A stretch of 64,000 nucleotides of DNA, from NCBI GenBank assembly GCA_030411725.1, contig MU839827.1:558001-622000 (forward strand). The letters run 5' to 3'. Shown in pieces: positions 1-11,164 of the stretch (position 1 is its first letter; every line of letters starts with the position of its first letter). The position numbers were made by a program, and so were the translations under genes. The notes beneath the pieces are model-generated. The model ran no database searches, was not told the origin of the DNA, and worked only from the letters and a program-made list of their open reading frames with translations. This DNA comes from Echria macrotheca. Taxonomy: Eukaryota; Ascomycota; Sordariomycetes; Sordariales; Schizotheciaceae.

Positions 1-415
1 GAAACTCGTCATCGTGAGGAACGCTCGCGGCCGGAGGGGCGGCTGGCTTGTACTGGCTGCGGTAGAAGCCGGCCATGTCATGGTTCAGCTCTCCGGTGAA
101 GTTGATGGTCAGCGAGGCCTTCTGGGACTCGGGCAGCTCGGCCGGGAACTTGATGGTGGACCGCTGCGAGTTCTTGTCCTCGTCGAAGCCGGTGGCGTCC
201 CATGACTGGTCGCTCTTGTTCTGGCTGATGACAACCTTGGCGTCGACGAGCTTGAGCTCGAGCGTGTTGAGGACAATGCTGCTGGTGGGTTTCACAATGT
301 GGCCGTCGATGCGGACGGTGCCCTTGTAGGACCAGGTCGGGAAGTCGAGGTCCCGGATGACCAGGTCATAGTGGACGGGCTTGAAGTTGTCGGGGAGGAT
401 ATCACGGTCCGCCAT
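1..415 (-). CDS. M1-family aminopeptidase (Ape2/Aap1-like), N-terminal part, cut by window edge
   Basis: Only about 138 N-terminal residues lie in the window. The protein starts MADRDILPDNFKPVHYDL and continues with a beta-sheet-rich stretch (GTVRIDGHIV, then LNTLELKLVDAKV). This matches the N-terminal saddle domain of M1 zinc aminopeptidases of the fungal alanine/arginine aminopeptidase type (yeast Ape2/Aap1). These enzymes remove N-terminal residues from peptides, mostly in the cytosol. The catalytic GAMEN and HEXXH motifs would be beyond the left edge and cannot be checked. The start was chosen because family members begin with a similar LPxNFKPxHYDL motif a few residues from Met. No signal peptide is visible, which fits a cytosolic form. 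The family call is firm; the exact paralogue is not. Confidence 0.85.
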   Translation of the reverse strand, partial: MADRDILPDNFKPVHYDLVIRDLDFPTWSYKGTVRIDGHIVKPTSSIVLNTLELKLVDAKVVISQNKSDQSWDATGFDEDKNSQRSTIKFPAELPESQKASLTINFTGELNHDMAGFYRSQYKPAAPPAASVPHDDEF

Positions 416-1660
416 TGTTGTGCTTGAAGCAGCGGGCTCTGCCTGGAACGCCGGGTGGGAATAAAACCGGGGGAAGGGTACAGAGTCGGTCAACAATCTG
501 CGCCGCGGGGTCCTCGGTCCTGGTCGAGCGAACGACGAGTGATGCCAACGACGACGCGGTGTCGCCTGGGGGGAATTTGAGGTTGCTGTGATACGTAGAG
601 CGCCGAATGCCAAGATTCGGACGGGGGACGAAGTTAATGTTGGCGACCAGGCGACAGAGAAGAGGGTCGAGGGGAGGTTCATAAGGAAAGCAAACCCCCG
701 CGTTTGGGCGGGTTGGGAGATGTTTTGGAGTGGAGGGGCAGCAACAACCCCGCCCGGCGCTGCATGCACCGGCAATGACGACAGGCGCGATGCGTTGGTT
801 GTGGGCGCGGCAGACACGCGACCCGCGCCCGATGTTTGCTGCGATGAGCAGCTCTTTCGGTTGCCGGCCTTGTTTGTTATTGGGGTCCTTCCGATTCGGG
901 CTCTCCAGACGGGCGGAAGGGGAAGGTCGGGCGGAAGCGCGGGCAAGGCGGACCAGTGGGCTCTTTTTACTAACGGCACTTTCGGCTGTCGCAGCGATTG
1001 ATCGACCGTTGTTGTCCACTGCAGCTCGGGCCCGCTTGGAAATGGAGTCGCACTGGGGTGAGGCACACAAGTGCACGCACCATGCGTTCAGGGGGCGGGC
1101 ACCGGGCACAAACGCCCAACTGCAGTGGCTGTGGGCTCACATCGATGACATGCAGGGAAACACGGTGAACTGGATGCAGTTGGTATTTATGACGAGAAAA
1201 CACAATTTCCATAGCTTCAGACGCTCCGTCCATCCACCGCCAGATGATGCATGTACAGAATACAATACATCAATAAAACAAGCCGTGAGACCAAGTCCTC
1301 GTGCTGGCTCATCCAAGCAAAATCCCGCTCATCGACAACAGAAACCCTTGAAAGCCATGACCCCTGAGCGCCTCGTAACAAGATGAACAGGCCGGAGACC
1401 AGGCCGCACGAGCAGCCTCCGCCAGATAATAACCCGATACTTAGTGTATGATGCTGTCGCTGAAATGCCTCCGAATGCCGTCAGTCTGCGTGTCCCCATC
1501 AAATGCGGATGCGAACCGGATAACCGTAAAGAGAAACCCAACCCAATCATGTCCCCATGCCCTGCCGCCCCCCTGTCCCCCTGCCTTCATACACGTCCTG
1601 CCCACCTCCGGCCTTTGCTGGCCGTTGACCAGAAAAGCTGAACCTGCAGCCCAAAAGAAT
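416..1660. other. Intergenic: 5' region of the aminopeptidase gene, 3' flank of the Tcp11 gene
   Basis: No convincing gene is seen. The open frames here are proline/arginine-rich shadows of GC-rich sequence with no recognisable domain. The left part should hold the aminopeptidase promoter and 5' UTR; the right part follows the stop of the Tcp11-domain gene. Confidence 0.6.
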
Positions 1661-4600
1661 TCATGCCTGCTCGGCAGCTTCCTCCGCAATTTGATCCCAC
1701 CACACTCCATGCGCTGCCCTGTCCACCGCCGACACTTTGCTCATCATGTCCACCATGTCGCGGACCTTATCCACGCACTCGGCCAGACCCAGACCAGCAA
1801 GCTTCTCACCCGCCGTGCTGGTGGCTTTGACCTTTTCTGTCGCCGTGGCGGCCGCCAGTCGCGCCAAGATGTAGCCCCGGAGCCGGCTGAGTAGGAGCCG
1901 GAGCACCGGCTCTCGTGGCTCCATCTCCTGTTTGGTAGCAGCTTCGGAGCCGGCCCGCACAAACTTGTTGACCAGAGACTTCAGATGAAGCTTGGTGGCT
2001 GTTGGCATCGATCGCCCTGCCTCGAGCGCTGCCATGACCCCATCTACCGTGGAGTCCAGCGTTACATCAGACTGCGTCTCGCCCCTCTCCAGGACCAGCA
2101 TAATACGCTGCGCCTCGTTCTTCCAGAGCGACCGCACGTCGCGCTTTAGGAGGTTCTTGCACTGGAGCAGCACCGCACCCGTAGTGATGATTCTCCTCGT
2201 GAGCTTGCCGGCTTCGACTGCGCGTTTGTGATCCAAGAGCAGCATCTCTGGCATCTGCTCGACCGGGATGGGCGAAAGCCGCGTGAACACGTCGACCAAC
2301 ATCTGGTTATAGATCCGGTTGCCCCTGAGCTGCGAGGCAGGGGGGTGAATACCTTCGGGATCGCGCCGAGCCGCTTCGGCCAACAGCTTCGTCCGGGCCG
2401 CTGTCCATGCAGCCGTTGCTGCCGACAGGTCATAATCGCCAGACTCGACCTTTGCTGCGAACGCCTTTGCCTCGTACGTCGGTGCTTCCTGGATCAGCCC
2501 TGGTGCTGCGATCTGAAGGAGATAATTGGCGTAGTCGCTAAGCATAACATCGACAAATGCATTCAGCGCCTCGAGGCGGTCCACGTAGTTCCCTTGGCTG
2601 AGCTTTTCCTCCACAAGCGTCTTGACTTCGTCGTCTCGAACGGGCGCGCAAAGCTTGGGTAGCAGAGACCCCATGGCCTGGAAAAACCTTTCATACGAGA
2701 AGCTGCCGATTGCGAACTGGCGCTTAGCCATCTCGGTGTCCAAGAGCTCCCCAATGTATTCGTGCATCGAGTTCCCAGACTTGACCAGACGCTGTAGTTT
2801 GTCGCGGAGCAAGTCGGCGACCTTCAGGAGGAGCAAAAAGTGCGTCTCCTGGTGATCCTGGTGCATTGTCGCCCGCATCTCCTTGAAGAGGGGAGCCAAG
2901 AATTCTTCTTGCTGCTGGTGGTACTCCTGGGGCTCCGTCCGGAATTCCTTATTGATAGCCAGCTCGTGCACCACAACCCGGTTGTCTGGCAGGAGACTCT
3001 TGGCATTAGGCATCACCACGTTGATCCGGAAGGTCTCCTTCTGCGGAGGCGTCGATGGGGGAGTGGGAGCCTGGGAAGCGGCGGAACCCTCGGCGTCATT
3101 GGCGCTTAGAACACCCATGGCCGTCTCCGTTGTTGAATGCTCTGCGACACGCGGTTTGGTGTCGCCCACAGGCTTTTTCGCCTTGGCCCTCCGCGCAGCT
3201 TTGACGGCGTCCGCAACGAGCTGTTTACCCCGCGCAGGCCCGGCAAGCTTTTTGATCCTCACCAGGAGCAGAAGCTGGTTATCACGGATGCTCTCCTTGT
3301 AGACCTGGTCAACCGACCCGTCCGTGCTATCCTTGACAGACTCCCAGATGGCATCGAGCTCGACAAATTGCATCACCATCAGCTCGATCAGCGAGTTCGA
3401 GTCACGAGCCTTCCATGCGATGAAGGCATTGTGGAACGCCGCATACGTCTCGGGGAACGACTGGACAGCGGCCGGGGGCGGTGTGAAGTTATTGGACGGC
3501 GTCAGGCGACCCAGTATGTTCTCGAACGACACAAGGAGGTCTCGGGCCTTACCGACCAACTCCTGCGACTGCGGGTTAGCCAGGTCGTCCCGAGGGATGG
3601 GTTTTGCTAGAAGGGAGCCAACCTGCTCCTCTTCACCCGTTCCCTCCTTGTTACTCAACACTTGCGATGGATGGCCGAGGATCAGAAAGGCGCTCAAAAA
3701 CGATCGAACCGCCGTCATCTCCTCGACCGACCCTGGATCACCTTCGTTCAGCCCACAAATGCGTAAGACGCCGGCCGTGACGATAAGAACCCTTTCCTGT
3801 GAAAGAAGCCTCGTAACCTCCTCGAAAGACGTGGCCCTTACACAGTCGATCGACAGCCCAAGGGCGTGGAACTCAGAGACCACCCGCTTGCGACCAAGTG
3901 ACCTCCACCAATGCTGGATTCTAGGAGCAGCTATATCCTCTGAGATAGGGCTCGCGTCGGTTTCCTTGACTTCGACTACCTGAGGCATCACCTCCACCAC
4001 GGTCGGCTTGGGTGTGCCCATACTTTGGCCACGCTCCCTCCCACGGGTCTTGGTGGCGTTCCGGTTCCGTAGCTCCTCTCTCCGGCGTTCTGCCTCGGCA
4101 AGGCGCTCCTCCATCTGTAGCCTCATCTTGCGGATCTCCTGCTCCCTCTTCTCCTTCATGCTCTCTGCAACCGCCTTGGCGCGCTTCACCTCCTCGGCGC
4201 AGGCGGCAGCGATTTCAGCGAGGTTGCGCTCCCGAGCCTGAGCCGCGGCCAAGGCCCTTTCCTCGCTCGCAGAGGTGTCCTTGGTGGCCGACTTTGCTAG
4301 GGCGGCTCGCAGGCGAACCTTTTCGGCATGTGCGGCGCGGTCGGCGAGGCGCGCCTTCCTGTCTTCGAGTATGGATGCCCGGCGCAGGTGCTGAGCGATG
4401 TGCTTGCTCTGGGGGCCGGCATGACGGTTGTATCCTGCGGATGACCGCGATTGTGTGGAAGAAATGCTGTTGCGGCGTGATGAGGCCGCGCTGTCCTTTC
4501 GCCTAGTTTGGTTTGTCGGACGGCCGTAAAACAGACGCGCCGCAATATGCGGGGGCGGGGTGAACACCTTGGTAGTGTCGCTGTCCTCGCCATCGACGAG

Positions 4601-4729
4601 CTCGATGTCCTCGATCGGTGGAGGCATCGAGGGATCAACTTCGGGGTCGGGCATCCCGGGAGAGGGCGAGCCAACAGACTCTTCCAAGTTCCGACACGGC
4701 TCAGTCAGGTCCAGCGAAGGACGTCGCAT
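1661..4729 (-). CDS. T-complex protein 11 (Tcp11) domain protein, Sok1-like
   Basis: A single intronless frame of 1022 aa. The N-terminal 110 residues are Pro/Ser-rich and probably disordered. Residues about 120-235 form a strongly charged coiled coil (KVRLRAALAKSA, then KEKREQEIRKMRLQMEERL). An IQ-like segment (RIQHWWRSLGRKR) lies near residue 260, and the long helical C-terminal part matches the Tcp11 family (DVFTRLSPIPVEQMPEML, ITTGAVLLQCKNLLKRD). The yeast member Sok1 is a high-copy suppressor of PKA loss, so a role in cAMP/PKA signalling is inferred from the family. The frame stays open for another 147 codons upstream (to 5170), but that extension is low-complexity and lacks family features. 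The start MRRPSLDL at 4729 is therefore preferred. The family call is strong; the precise function is not known. Confidence 0.85.
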   Translation of the reverse strand: MRRPSLDLTEPCRNLEESVGSPSPGMPDPEVDPSMPPPIEDIELVDGEDSDTTKVFTPPPHIAARLFYGRPTNQTRRKDSAASSRRNSISSTQSRSSAGYNRHAGPQSKHIAQHLRRASILEDRKARLADRAAHAEKVRLRAALAKSATKDTSASEERALAAAQARERNLAEIAAACAEEVKRAKAVAESMKEKREQEIRKMRLQMEERLAEAERRREELRNRNATKTRGRERGQSMGTPKPTVVEVMPQVVEVKETDASPISEDIAAPRIQHWWRSLGRKRVVSEFHALGLSIDCVRATSFEEVTRLLSQERVLIVTAGVLRICGLNEGDPGSVEEMTAVRSFLSAFLILGHPSQVLSNKEGTGEEEQVGSLLAKPIPRDDLANPQSQELVGKARDLLVSFENILGRLTPSNNFTPPPAAVQSFPETYAAFHNAFIAWKARDSNSLIELMVMQFVELDAIWESVKDSTDGSVDQVYKESIRDNQLLLLVRIKKLAGPARGKQLVADAVKAARRAKAKKPVGDTKPRVAEHSTTETAMGVLSANDAEGSAASQAPTPPSTPPQKETFRINVVMPNAKSLLPDNRVVVHELAINKEFRTEPQEYHQQQEEFLAPLFKEMRATMHQDHQETHFLLLLKVADLLRDKLQRLVKSGNSMHEYIGELLDTEMAKRQFAIGSFSYERFFQAMGSLLPKLCAPVRDDEVKTLVEEKLSQGNYVDRLEALNAFVDVMLSDYANYLLQIAAPGLIQEAPTYEAKAFAAKVESGDYDLSAATAAWTAARTKLLAEAARRDPEGIHPPASQLRGNRIYNQMLVDVFTRLSPIPVEQMPEMLLLDHKRAVEAGKLTRRIITTGAVLLQCKNLLKRDVRSLWKNEAQRIMLVLERGETQSDVTLDSTVDGVMAALEAGRSMPTATKLHLKSLVNKFVRAGSEAATKQEMEPREPVLRLLLSRLRGYILARLAAATATEKVKATSTAGEKLAGLGLAECVDKVRDMVDMMSKVSAVDRAAHGVWWDQIAEEAAEQA

Positions 4730-7505
4730 TTCGGCCCCGTCGCGTGTTGCGGGAGTGTCGGTTGGATTTGGAGCCTCTCTAAATGCGTGTGCGTATAGGC
4801 GTATTGGATTCCTAGTGATATTCGAGGGGGAGGGCGGTCGGGACGAGGTGTGGTTGGCAGCGTTGCGTGGTTGTGGGGGGGAATGAGGCAGGCAGTCGCG
4901 CGGGAAGGGAGGAATGGAAGCGGTCGGAGCGTGCCGAGTTGTGCCACGTCCAGAAACAAAGATTCGACCGGGCGACGTCGACTCGGAAGCGAACAAATGA
5001 ATGCAGACAAATAGACGGATTAGAACGGAAAAGTAAAGAGTGAAGCGAGTGTTCCCGCCCGCAACCAGCTGCTCAATCGCAGGATCGTGCTGACACAAAC
5101 ACGCAGAATGTGATGCGACCAGGATGGAAGGTTGGGGAAGCCTGATGACGAAAACAGCACCCAGCGCCACCTCGGCTTATCGATAGCCTAGCTTTGTTTT
5201 ATCCTAACATCCGTGGCGGAGATTAGCAGGGCGGTCTGTTAGTGTCATCTCCATGCACGTTTGGGTCTCAGACAGCGTGTTTCAACTTTGAGCCCAAGCT
5301 CCAGACCCACAACAAGTCACCTCGGTGACTTCAACATGCAGGTGTCTGTCCCCGGTCGACAGGATACGTCCAGATGACAATATTTCCATGACAGTGACTG
5401 TGGCTACTCGGCCGGTGCAGAGAAATGACGCGCCCTGAAGTGTGTGCTTACTTTGCGCCAGATCCGGAAGTCCCGGAACCACTTGCCGACTCGGACCAGT
5501 TTACCACTTGCAACTTGGTCGAGATATTGATGATCTCCGAATGTCCTGACCCCCATGGAATTATTCAGCATGAACAAGTATATCCTGGAAAATAGAACCC
5601 CATCAGAGTTGACTGGCGAACAACAAGTCAGTGACGGCCTCGATGGATGATTCCCATACACGGTAGTACATTTCCGGGTCGGGTCTTTTACGGCCGTCTC
5701 CATTGGCTATGCCCGACTAGATTTGTTGTTGTATACTTGTCATCCTGGACTCAGGGGTTGTAAACATTCGGCGTCGTGTGGCTTGTTGCGGCTAGGTCTC
5801 GATGTATCGGCTTCTTCCAGGTTGGATATGTTCTGTGTATTGCATAGCTCGTTTGATATCTCGATTCCTCGGGGCTGGTTGGCGACTTAACCTAAGGTAT
5901 CCGTAACCCATCGTACTAATAACACTGAGGTGTCTTCGAAACTTTGGCGTCTTTAGCATGGTCGTACACAGCATCTCGTCCCCCTTTTTACGGCTTTTGA
6001 ATGTGTCCAAGAGATCTACAGATATCAAAGCGGGCTCGTGTCGGCGATGCAAATAGAGATCGGTTGAAACGCGCATCAGTTTACGGTGCCCTCCAGATCA
6101 AAGGTTTTCAGCTTTTCAAGACTGATCAAGACGACATGAACCCGTCTAGCGGAACGGAGAACTGGCAGAAGAAACGGAATCCATTACATCAATATCTTGC
6201 ATGGCCAAGAACTTCTTGACCTTTGATACTGTCTTGGATCTACGAATAACCGAATAATAGTTGCATGTTGCCATGTATTGACACACAGAATCACCGTCTA
6301 ATAAATTTCAGATGACCCGTATCTGCGGCGGGACCTGGGTGTTTATTACTGGCATTAGCGCAGTGTAACTCGACGATCCCGCGCAAACAAAGTCTTGGAG
6401 GCGTTGTGTTGTATCCGTGGCTGCAAGGACGGCCTGAATTGAGTGGAAAGCCATTTCCGCGGAGGAGGAGCAGCAGCGAGTCAGACTTTGGTGGATAGGA
6501 TACCGTCTCATATAAAACTCCCCATCTGCCAAGGGCTGCGGAATCCATCCGACGGCTTGTGTTGTGCAAAACACCAAGAGCCAAGGGCCTTGGTTGTCGA
6601 TAATGCCAACCTTCAGTTCTGCTGCCGATCCGGTTTTGCCGTGTAACGCAAGAGAACAAAAACCCCGCCTGGGAGTCGGACCTTCCCGTTTGCTCTTGCG
6701 CCCAGGGGACGAGACTTCGCGGCCAAGAGTGTGGCCGACTTGGCCTTGGCGGGCGCAGCAAGTGCGTATCCGGGCGCGGAGCAGACAGTGAACAAAGTCG
6801 CCGTGGAAATGGGAGCCACAATGGCTCGCCACGTCCCAAGAAGCTCGGCCCAGCGGTGTTCTTCTCGGAGGCTCCCGCCAAGCGCTCGGTCAGGCACAGG
6901 CAAGCGAAGAAGGGCGTTTTGTTCTGCGTTTGCCCACAGCCAATTTCACAGACGCCAAGGCCGAAGCCAAGATGTCCCAAGAGCCTTGGGATATGCCCCA
7001 ACATTCGGGGCCAAGGCTCGGCGCCGCGGACCGTGGCCAACGCCTCGAATCGCCGTTTGTTCGCCTTCATAAAAGATGCGGCGAGCCTGCGACCGGCCGT
7101 TCCCGTCGTCTACCGTCTATCCCGATTCCGACTTTCTCTCAACCCCGCGTCAATCCACCACCCCCTTTTTGGACCGGCCCGGCGATTGTTTACTTGAGCC
7201 CACTGCAAGCGATAAACCCCTGAGTCCATCAGCACAGTTCAGGTGAAGAACCACTCCAAGGGAAAATATACCGGCGACGACACATAATCACCACAAGACG
7301 ATATTGCCGCAAATGGACGCCATCAAAAACACCTAAAGACTACTACAACCCGCTGCGGACCCCCGAATCCCCAGACACCGGGGCGATGCAGAGCGACAGA
7401 GTAGTAATTCTAGACGTCCGGGTACAGATTTCGAGAAGCAGCTCGAATCAAGGATTTGCAGGGAAGGAGGAAACGTTCAAGCATCATCAGCCAGTAGCCA
7501 TCAGC
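4730..7505. other. Long intergenic region upstream of both flanking genes
   Basis: About 2.8 kb between two divergently transcribed genes. Several short open frames occur (for example on the minus strand at 5404-5703 and 6291-7070), but none shows a domain, a signal peptide or consistent splice sites. The part at 6580-7060 is rich in CCAAGG/CCTTGG palindromes (for example 6581-6593) close to the start of the next gene, so it may be a promoter. An in-frame ATG at 7386 could extend the next protein by 40 residues. Confidence 0.5.
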
Positions 7506-8527
7506 ATGGAAACGCGGCCGGGGGCGGGCGGCGGCACAGGCAGGACGACGACTTCCACGAGCGGCGGCAGTAATCACAGCGCCGCCGGGTGCTTCTCGGA
7601 CGAGGATGCGGAGCAGCAGCAGCAGCAGAGACCGGCGGGCCGGTCGTCGCCGACGGGCTCGGCGAGGAGGGGGTATCGACCGGTGGTGACGCGGGCGACC
7701 ACCCAGTCGTGGTACACGGCCCGGACTATCGTCGGTGCTTTCTCGATGATGCTCTCGCTCGCCCTGCTGGGACTGGGCATCAAGATGTCGGTGCGGTACG
7801 ACGATGCGCCGCTGATCCACGTGTCGGTTGCATTTGTGGGATTCACGGTCAGTGTATTACCTTTGTTCAAGTTGGTTGTATATATGGCTCTGGAAAATGC
7901 GGGCTGACTGACAGACGAAACAGGCGGCAACATCAGTCGCGTGGCAGGCGTGCGAGTTCATCGCCAAGTGTGCCCGCAGAGATCGCCGCGGCATCTACCC
8001 CGGCACACACGTGGGCGTGCACATCTGTCTGTGCCTGGCCTGCGTCGCCACCATGGGCTACGTCTGCTTCTGGGTCTCGCAGGGCGACCGGTGGAAATAC
8101 GTCGAGATCCACGGCGAGAAGACGGCCTACTCGCCGCTGTATCATATCGGCATCGTCGTCGTGATTATCACGTCCATGTTGCTGTACGTTGTTTTCTGCT
8201 CTCCGAGAAAACCCTGAGACTCCAAATCAGGACTGACAGATTGCATATTGCAGGCTGGTCCATTTCATCTTGTCCATCCTCGCCTGCCAGGAACTCAGGA
8301 AAAGGGACGATGACACTGTCGTGACAGTTCGCTATGATGGCGTCGGCCCGGACGGGACTGCTCGGCCGCTGAGCTATCATGTCCCGGCTGAGACTATCAG
8401 TTTGCCGGCGTATAGTGCCAGGGGCCCAGCGGGCAGGGGGTCTCGTCCGGTATCCATGACGAGACGGGACGGGAGGGCGTCAGGGGATGTAGCGTCGCCA
8501 AGGACGGAGAAGTCGGGAGATCGGTAG
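7506..8527 (+). CDS. Four-span membrane protein (MARVEL-like topology), three exons
   Basis: Exons 7506-7847, 7924-8183 and 8254-8527 join in frame to give 291 aa (introns of 76 and 70 nt, both GT-AG). After a low-complexity Gly/Ser/Gln N-terminus come four hydrophobic spans: WYTARTIVGAFSMMLSLALL, the segment crossing the first splice site (VAFVGFT/AATSVAW), VGVHICLCLACVATMGYVCF, and IGIVVVIITSMLLLVHFI. A basic/Ser-rich tail follows. Short loops and a cytosolic tail resemble fungal tetraspan MARVEL-type plasma-membrane proteins, but no diagnostic motif is visible. The ATG at 7506 has a better context (A at -3, G at +4) than the in-frame ATG at 7386, so either start is possible. Gene structure is well supported; function unknown. 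Confidence 0.72.
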
Positions 8528-9176
8528 ATCGAAGAGCGGCAACTGGTTGCTAGGTTACGCTGGAGTTATGATTAGGATTTTTTGGGTGCATAGGGTAGCG
8601 GTAGCATGGAGTTTGGCGTTGATATCATGGCTGTTTATTTTTGAAGAATGAGATTGAATCATTGATATTCTCTCAACGGCAAAACGAAACCTACCGCAAG
8701 CTTTCCGATATGACATACGGGCATTCGTCAATACGGAAAGTGGCCACGGTGAGAAATACATGGTTCCGGCATTGCGGCGGCCTCCATGAACCGCGGATAT
8801 TGGAGCCCAAAATCAAATTTATTATCAGGTTTGAAGACAAAAGCGTTGGAGGCATCGCATTCGAAGTCTGTAGGGCTACGGGAGTCCACGACTTTCACCA
8901 TCCAGCAGAGAGACAGGGACAGCTGATGGGAAGAACTCTGTAGAACAAATGAGACGCGGTCCCGATCGTGACGAAACAGGAGTCTTCAAAGTCATTAGAG
9001 GACTGGCTACATACTAGGAATAACAAGACAGCAGAAAGGTAACTGGTAGCTAGGACAGGCGGTTTTCAAATCAAACGGTGAATGGACGCTAAAGATCTGC
9101 GCTCAAGAGCATGAACACTGTCCTCCGGCTTGTGAGTGAAAACTTGACACCCCAAATACTTGACAAACGCGAAATA
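8528..9176. other. Intergenic spacer between convergent genes
   Basis: This is the common 3' flank of the tetraspan gene and the Ecm4-type gene. One open frame (8641-8943, plus strand) has no recognisable feature. I see no gene. Confidence 0.6.
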
Positions 9177-10292
9177 TTAATCCTCCAGAGGCTCAACAAG
9201 CACCTTCGGCCCTGCTGGCACGATCAAGGGCCCCTGGTTGTTCAAGGCAATCTTGTGCCTGGGCATAGCATACCCCAGGCCGTACACATGTATATACGGC
9301 TGCGTGGTCTTGTAAAACGCACCCCTCAACTCGTCGCTCTCACCTTTGCTGCCACTCCAATAAAGCTGCCGGAACCATCGGTATATGGCAGGGTAATCGT
9401 GGCGAATGGACTTGAGATTGCACAGGAAAACGGGCTGGTAACCGGCCTCGAACCGCGCGATCGTCGTGTACAGACGGACATCGGCCTCGGTAAGATGCTC
9501 ACCAAAGAGATACTTCCTGCCGTCCGACAAGATGCCCTCCACGCGGTCAAGGGCGTCGAAGAGCGGGTACACGTTGGCGTCGTAGGCTTCCTGGGTCGTC
9601 GCAAAGCCCGTTTTGTACACGCCGTTGTTGATGAGGTTGTACACCCAGTCGTTCAGCTCGTCGATCTGGGGCCGGAGAGGCTCCGGATATAGCCCGCCTC
9701 CCGGTCTGTTGGCCTCGCGCAGGTGATCCGGCAGAAGGTCGTCGAAAGCGGTGGCGAAAATGCGGATGATCTCGGAACTTTCGTTGTTGACGATAGTGTG
9801 AGTCTTCTTGTCCCACAGGACGGGAACCGTATATCGGCCCTCGAAATTCGGGTCCGCTTTCTTGTAGAGCTCCTTCAGAAGCTTGCAGCCGTAGAGAGGA
9901 TCGGCGGGGAGCGAGTCACCCTCGCCACTAAAGTACCATCCATCGGGCCCCATCGTGGTATGGAGCTGGTATAAGTCGACGATGTCTTCGAGACCTTTCA
10001 GGACTCGCACAATGAGGGTTCGGTGAGCCTGTCATTGTCAGCCAGGACCAGTTACCGTAAATTTGGGAAATCTTACCCATGGGCAGGTTGGCGCGAGATA
10101 GAGAGCATAGCGTCCTTTCTCTGCGGGAAACTGCGACGATGGGTCTGGAGAGATGAAATTACGGAACGAGCTCGCGGGCCGAGTGAAGTGTCCGTCCTTT
10201 TGATAAGAGGTCTAGCGTTGTAAGTATTGTTCAAGACAAGACAGAGTTGTTGAGATACTTACGGCCCCCTCGTTCGATTGCTTCTCTGCCAT
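9177..10292 (-). CDS. ECM4: Glutathionyl-hydroquinone reductase (Ecm4/Gto-type, Xi-class GST)
   Basis: Exons (minus) 10292-10263, 10211-10077 and 10028-9177 give 338 aa; introns are 51 and 48 nt with GTAAGT/GTAAGA donors. The second splice rebuilds the family active-site motif CPWAHR (catalytic Cys about residue 53), preceded by FTRPASSFRNFIS and GRYALYL. The thioredoxin-fold half continues with YTVPVLWDKKTHTIVNNESSEI, the GSH-contacting VP and ES region. The all-helical C-terminal domain follows (LNDWVYNLINNGVYKTGF, YLFGEHLTEADVRLYTTIARF, HDYPAIYRWFRQLYW). These enzymes use two glutathiones to reduce glutathionyl-hydroquinones and are cytosolic. The gene diverges from the TRM6 homologue across an 872-bp spacer. 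The first coding exon is only 10 codons long. Family identification is very strong. Confidence 0.94.
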
Positions 10293-11164
10293 GCTGGTCG
10301 ATTTGCTGGCACTATATGTGGCTTGACTATTGTGACTGATTTGGGGAGGACCACCCTGAACCTGATTGTCTCATGCAACTAGATACAGGATGAAGCGAAA
10401 TAGATATAGAAGTCTATCTGTCGCGATGAGGAGGTGCAGTCGTGAGATGCATTTCTAATGATTACGCTGACCCAGTTTGTAAGCTTCTTAGCGTCCGGCA
10501 ATTGATCGTTTGAAAGCACGTCATCTGCATAATCACTAAGCTGTGTGTAAGTTGATTGGTGCGGTGCCTTGGCAGGTCTGCCTCCGGGAGTCCGAGTCTC
10601 GGAAGGATCGCGTCGGCGAGGTCTTCTGATCGGAGCTCGGAGCAACCGCAGCCTTAGTGCCGAGATAGTCGCCTTCGACGGCACAATCGGTGGAGATAGG
10701 CGGGGCCTGGAAAGCAGATGTGTATGTTTCTCCAGATCACGTTCCGCGTCCCCAGGGACGGATGGATGGCCGATGATCCGAGTCCGAAGCCAGAATTCTG
10801 CAAGACGGCGCGTCCTTCGTCCATTAGCCCGAATATTGCGGCCGAACAGGCACATTCGTGACCTATAGGTGGAGATCCCAAAACCCACCGCCATCTATGA
10901 TCCAGTTTCGACTATGAATTTCTGTCGAAAAACCGAGGACAAGCAAATGATGAAGGCGCAATTCGAGGCTCGCTACGTACTGCAGGGTTCCCCGCGGGCG
11001 CGGCGGGCAGCTCCAGCCTCGCAGCAGCAAAAAGCGCTGGAAAATGCACTGCGGCTGAACCCCGCAGCAACCCCGCACCACTTGACGCGCGCCGTTAACC
11101 AAAAACTTTTCGCGACGTCTTCACTCGCCAGCAGTTTTTGGGCCCCATCACAGGATTATCGAAA
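10293..11164. promoter_or_regulatory. Divergent promoter region between the Ecm4-type and Trm6 genes
   Basis: An 872-bp head-to-head spacer. No coding feature is supported; the open frames present are short and featureless. It must hold the start sites of both housekeeping genes, but I see no clear TATA box or defined operator. Confidence 0.5.

Noticed and set aside
402..1109. 235-aa minus-strand frame overlapping the aminopeptidase start
   Set aside because: Composition is Arg/Pro/Ser shadow sequence with no domain; it overlaps a better-supported gene start in another phase.
6291..7070. 259-aa minus-strand frame
   Set aside because: No signal, domain or splice support; the DNA is palindrome-rich and lies in the likely promoter of the tetraspan gene.
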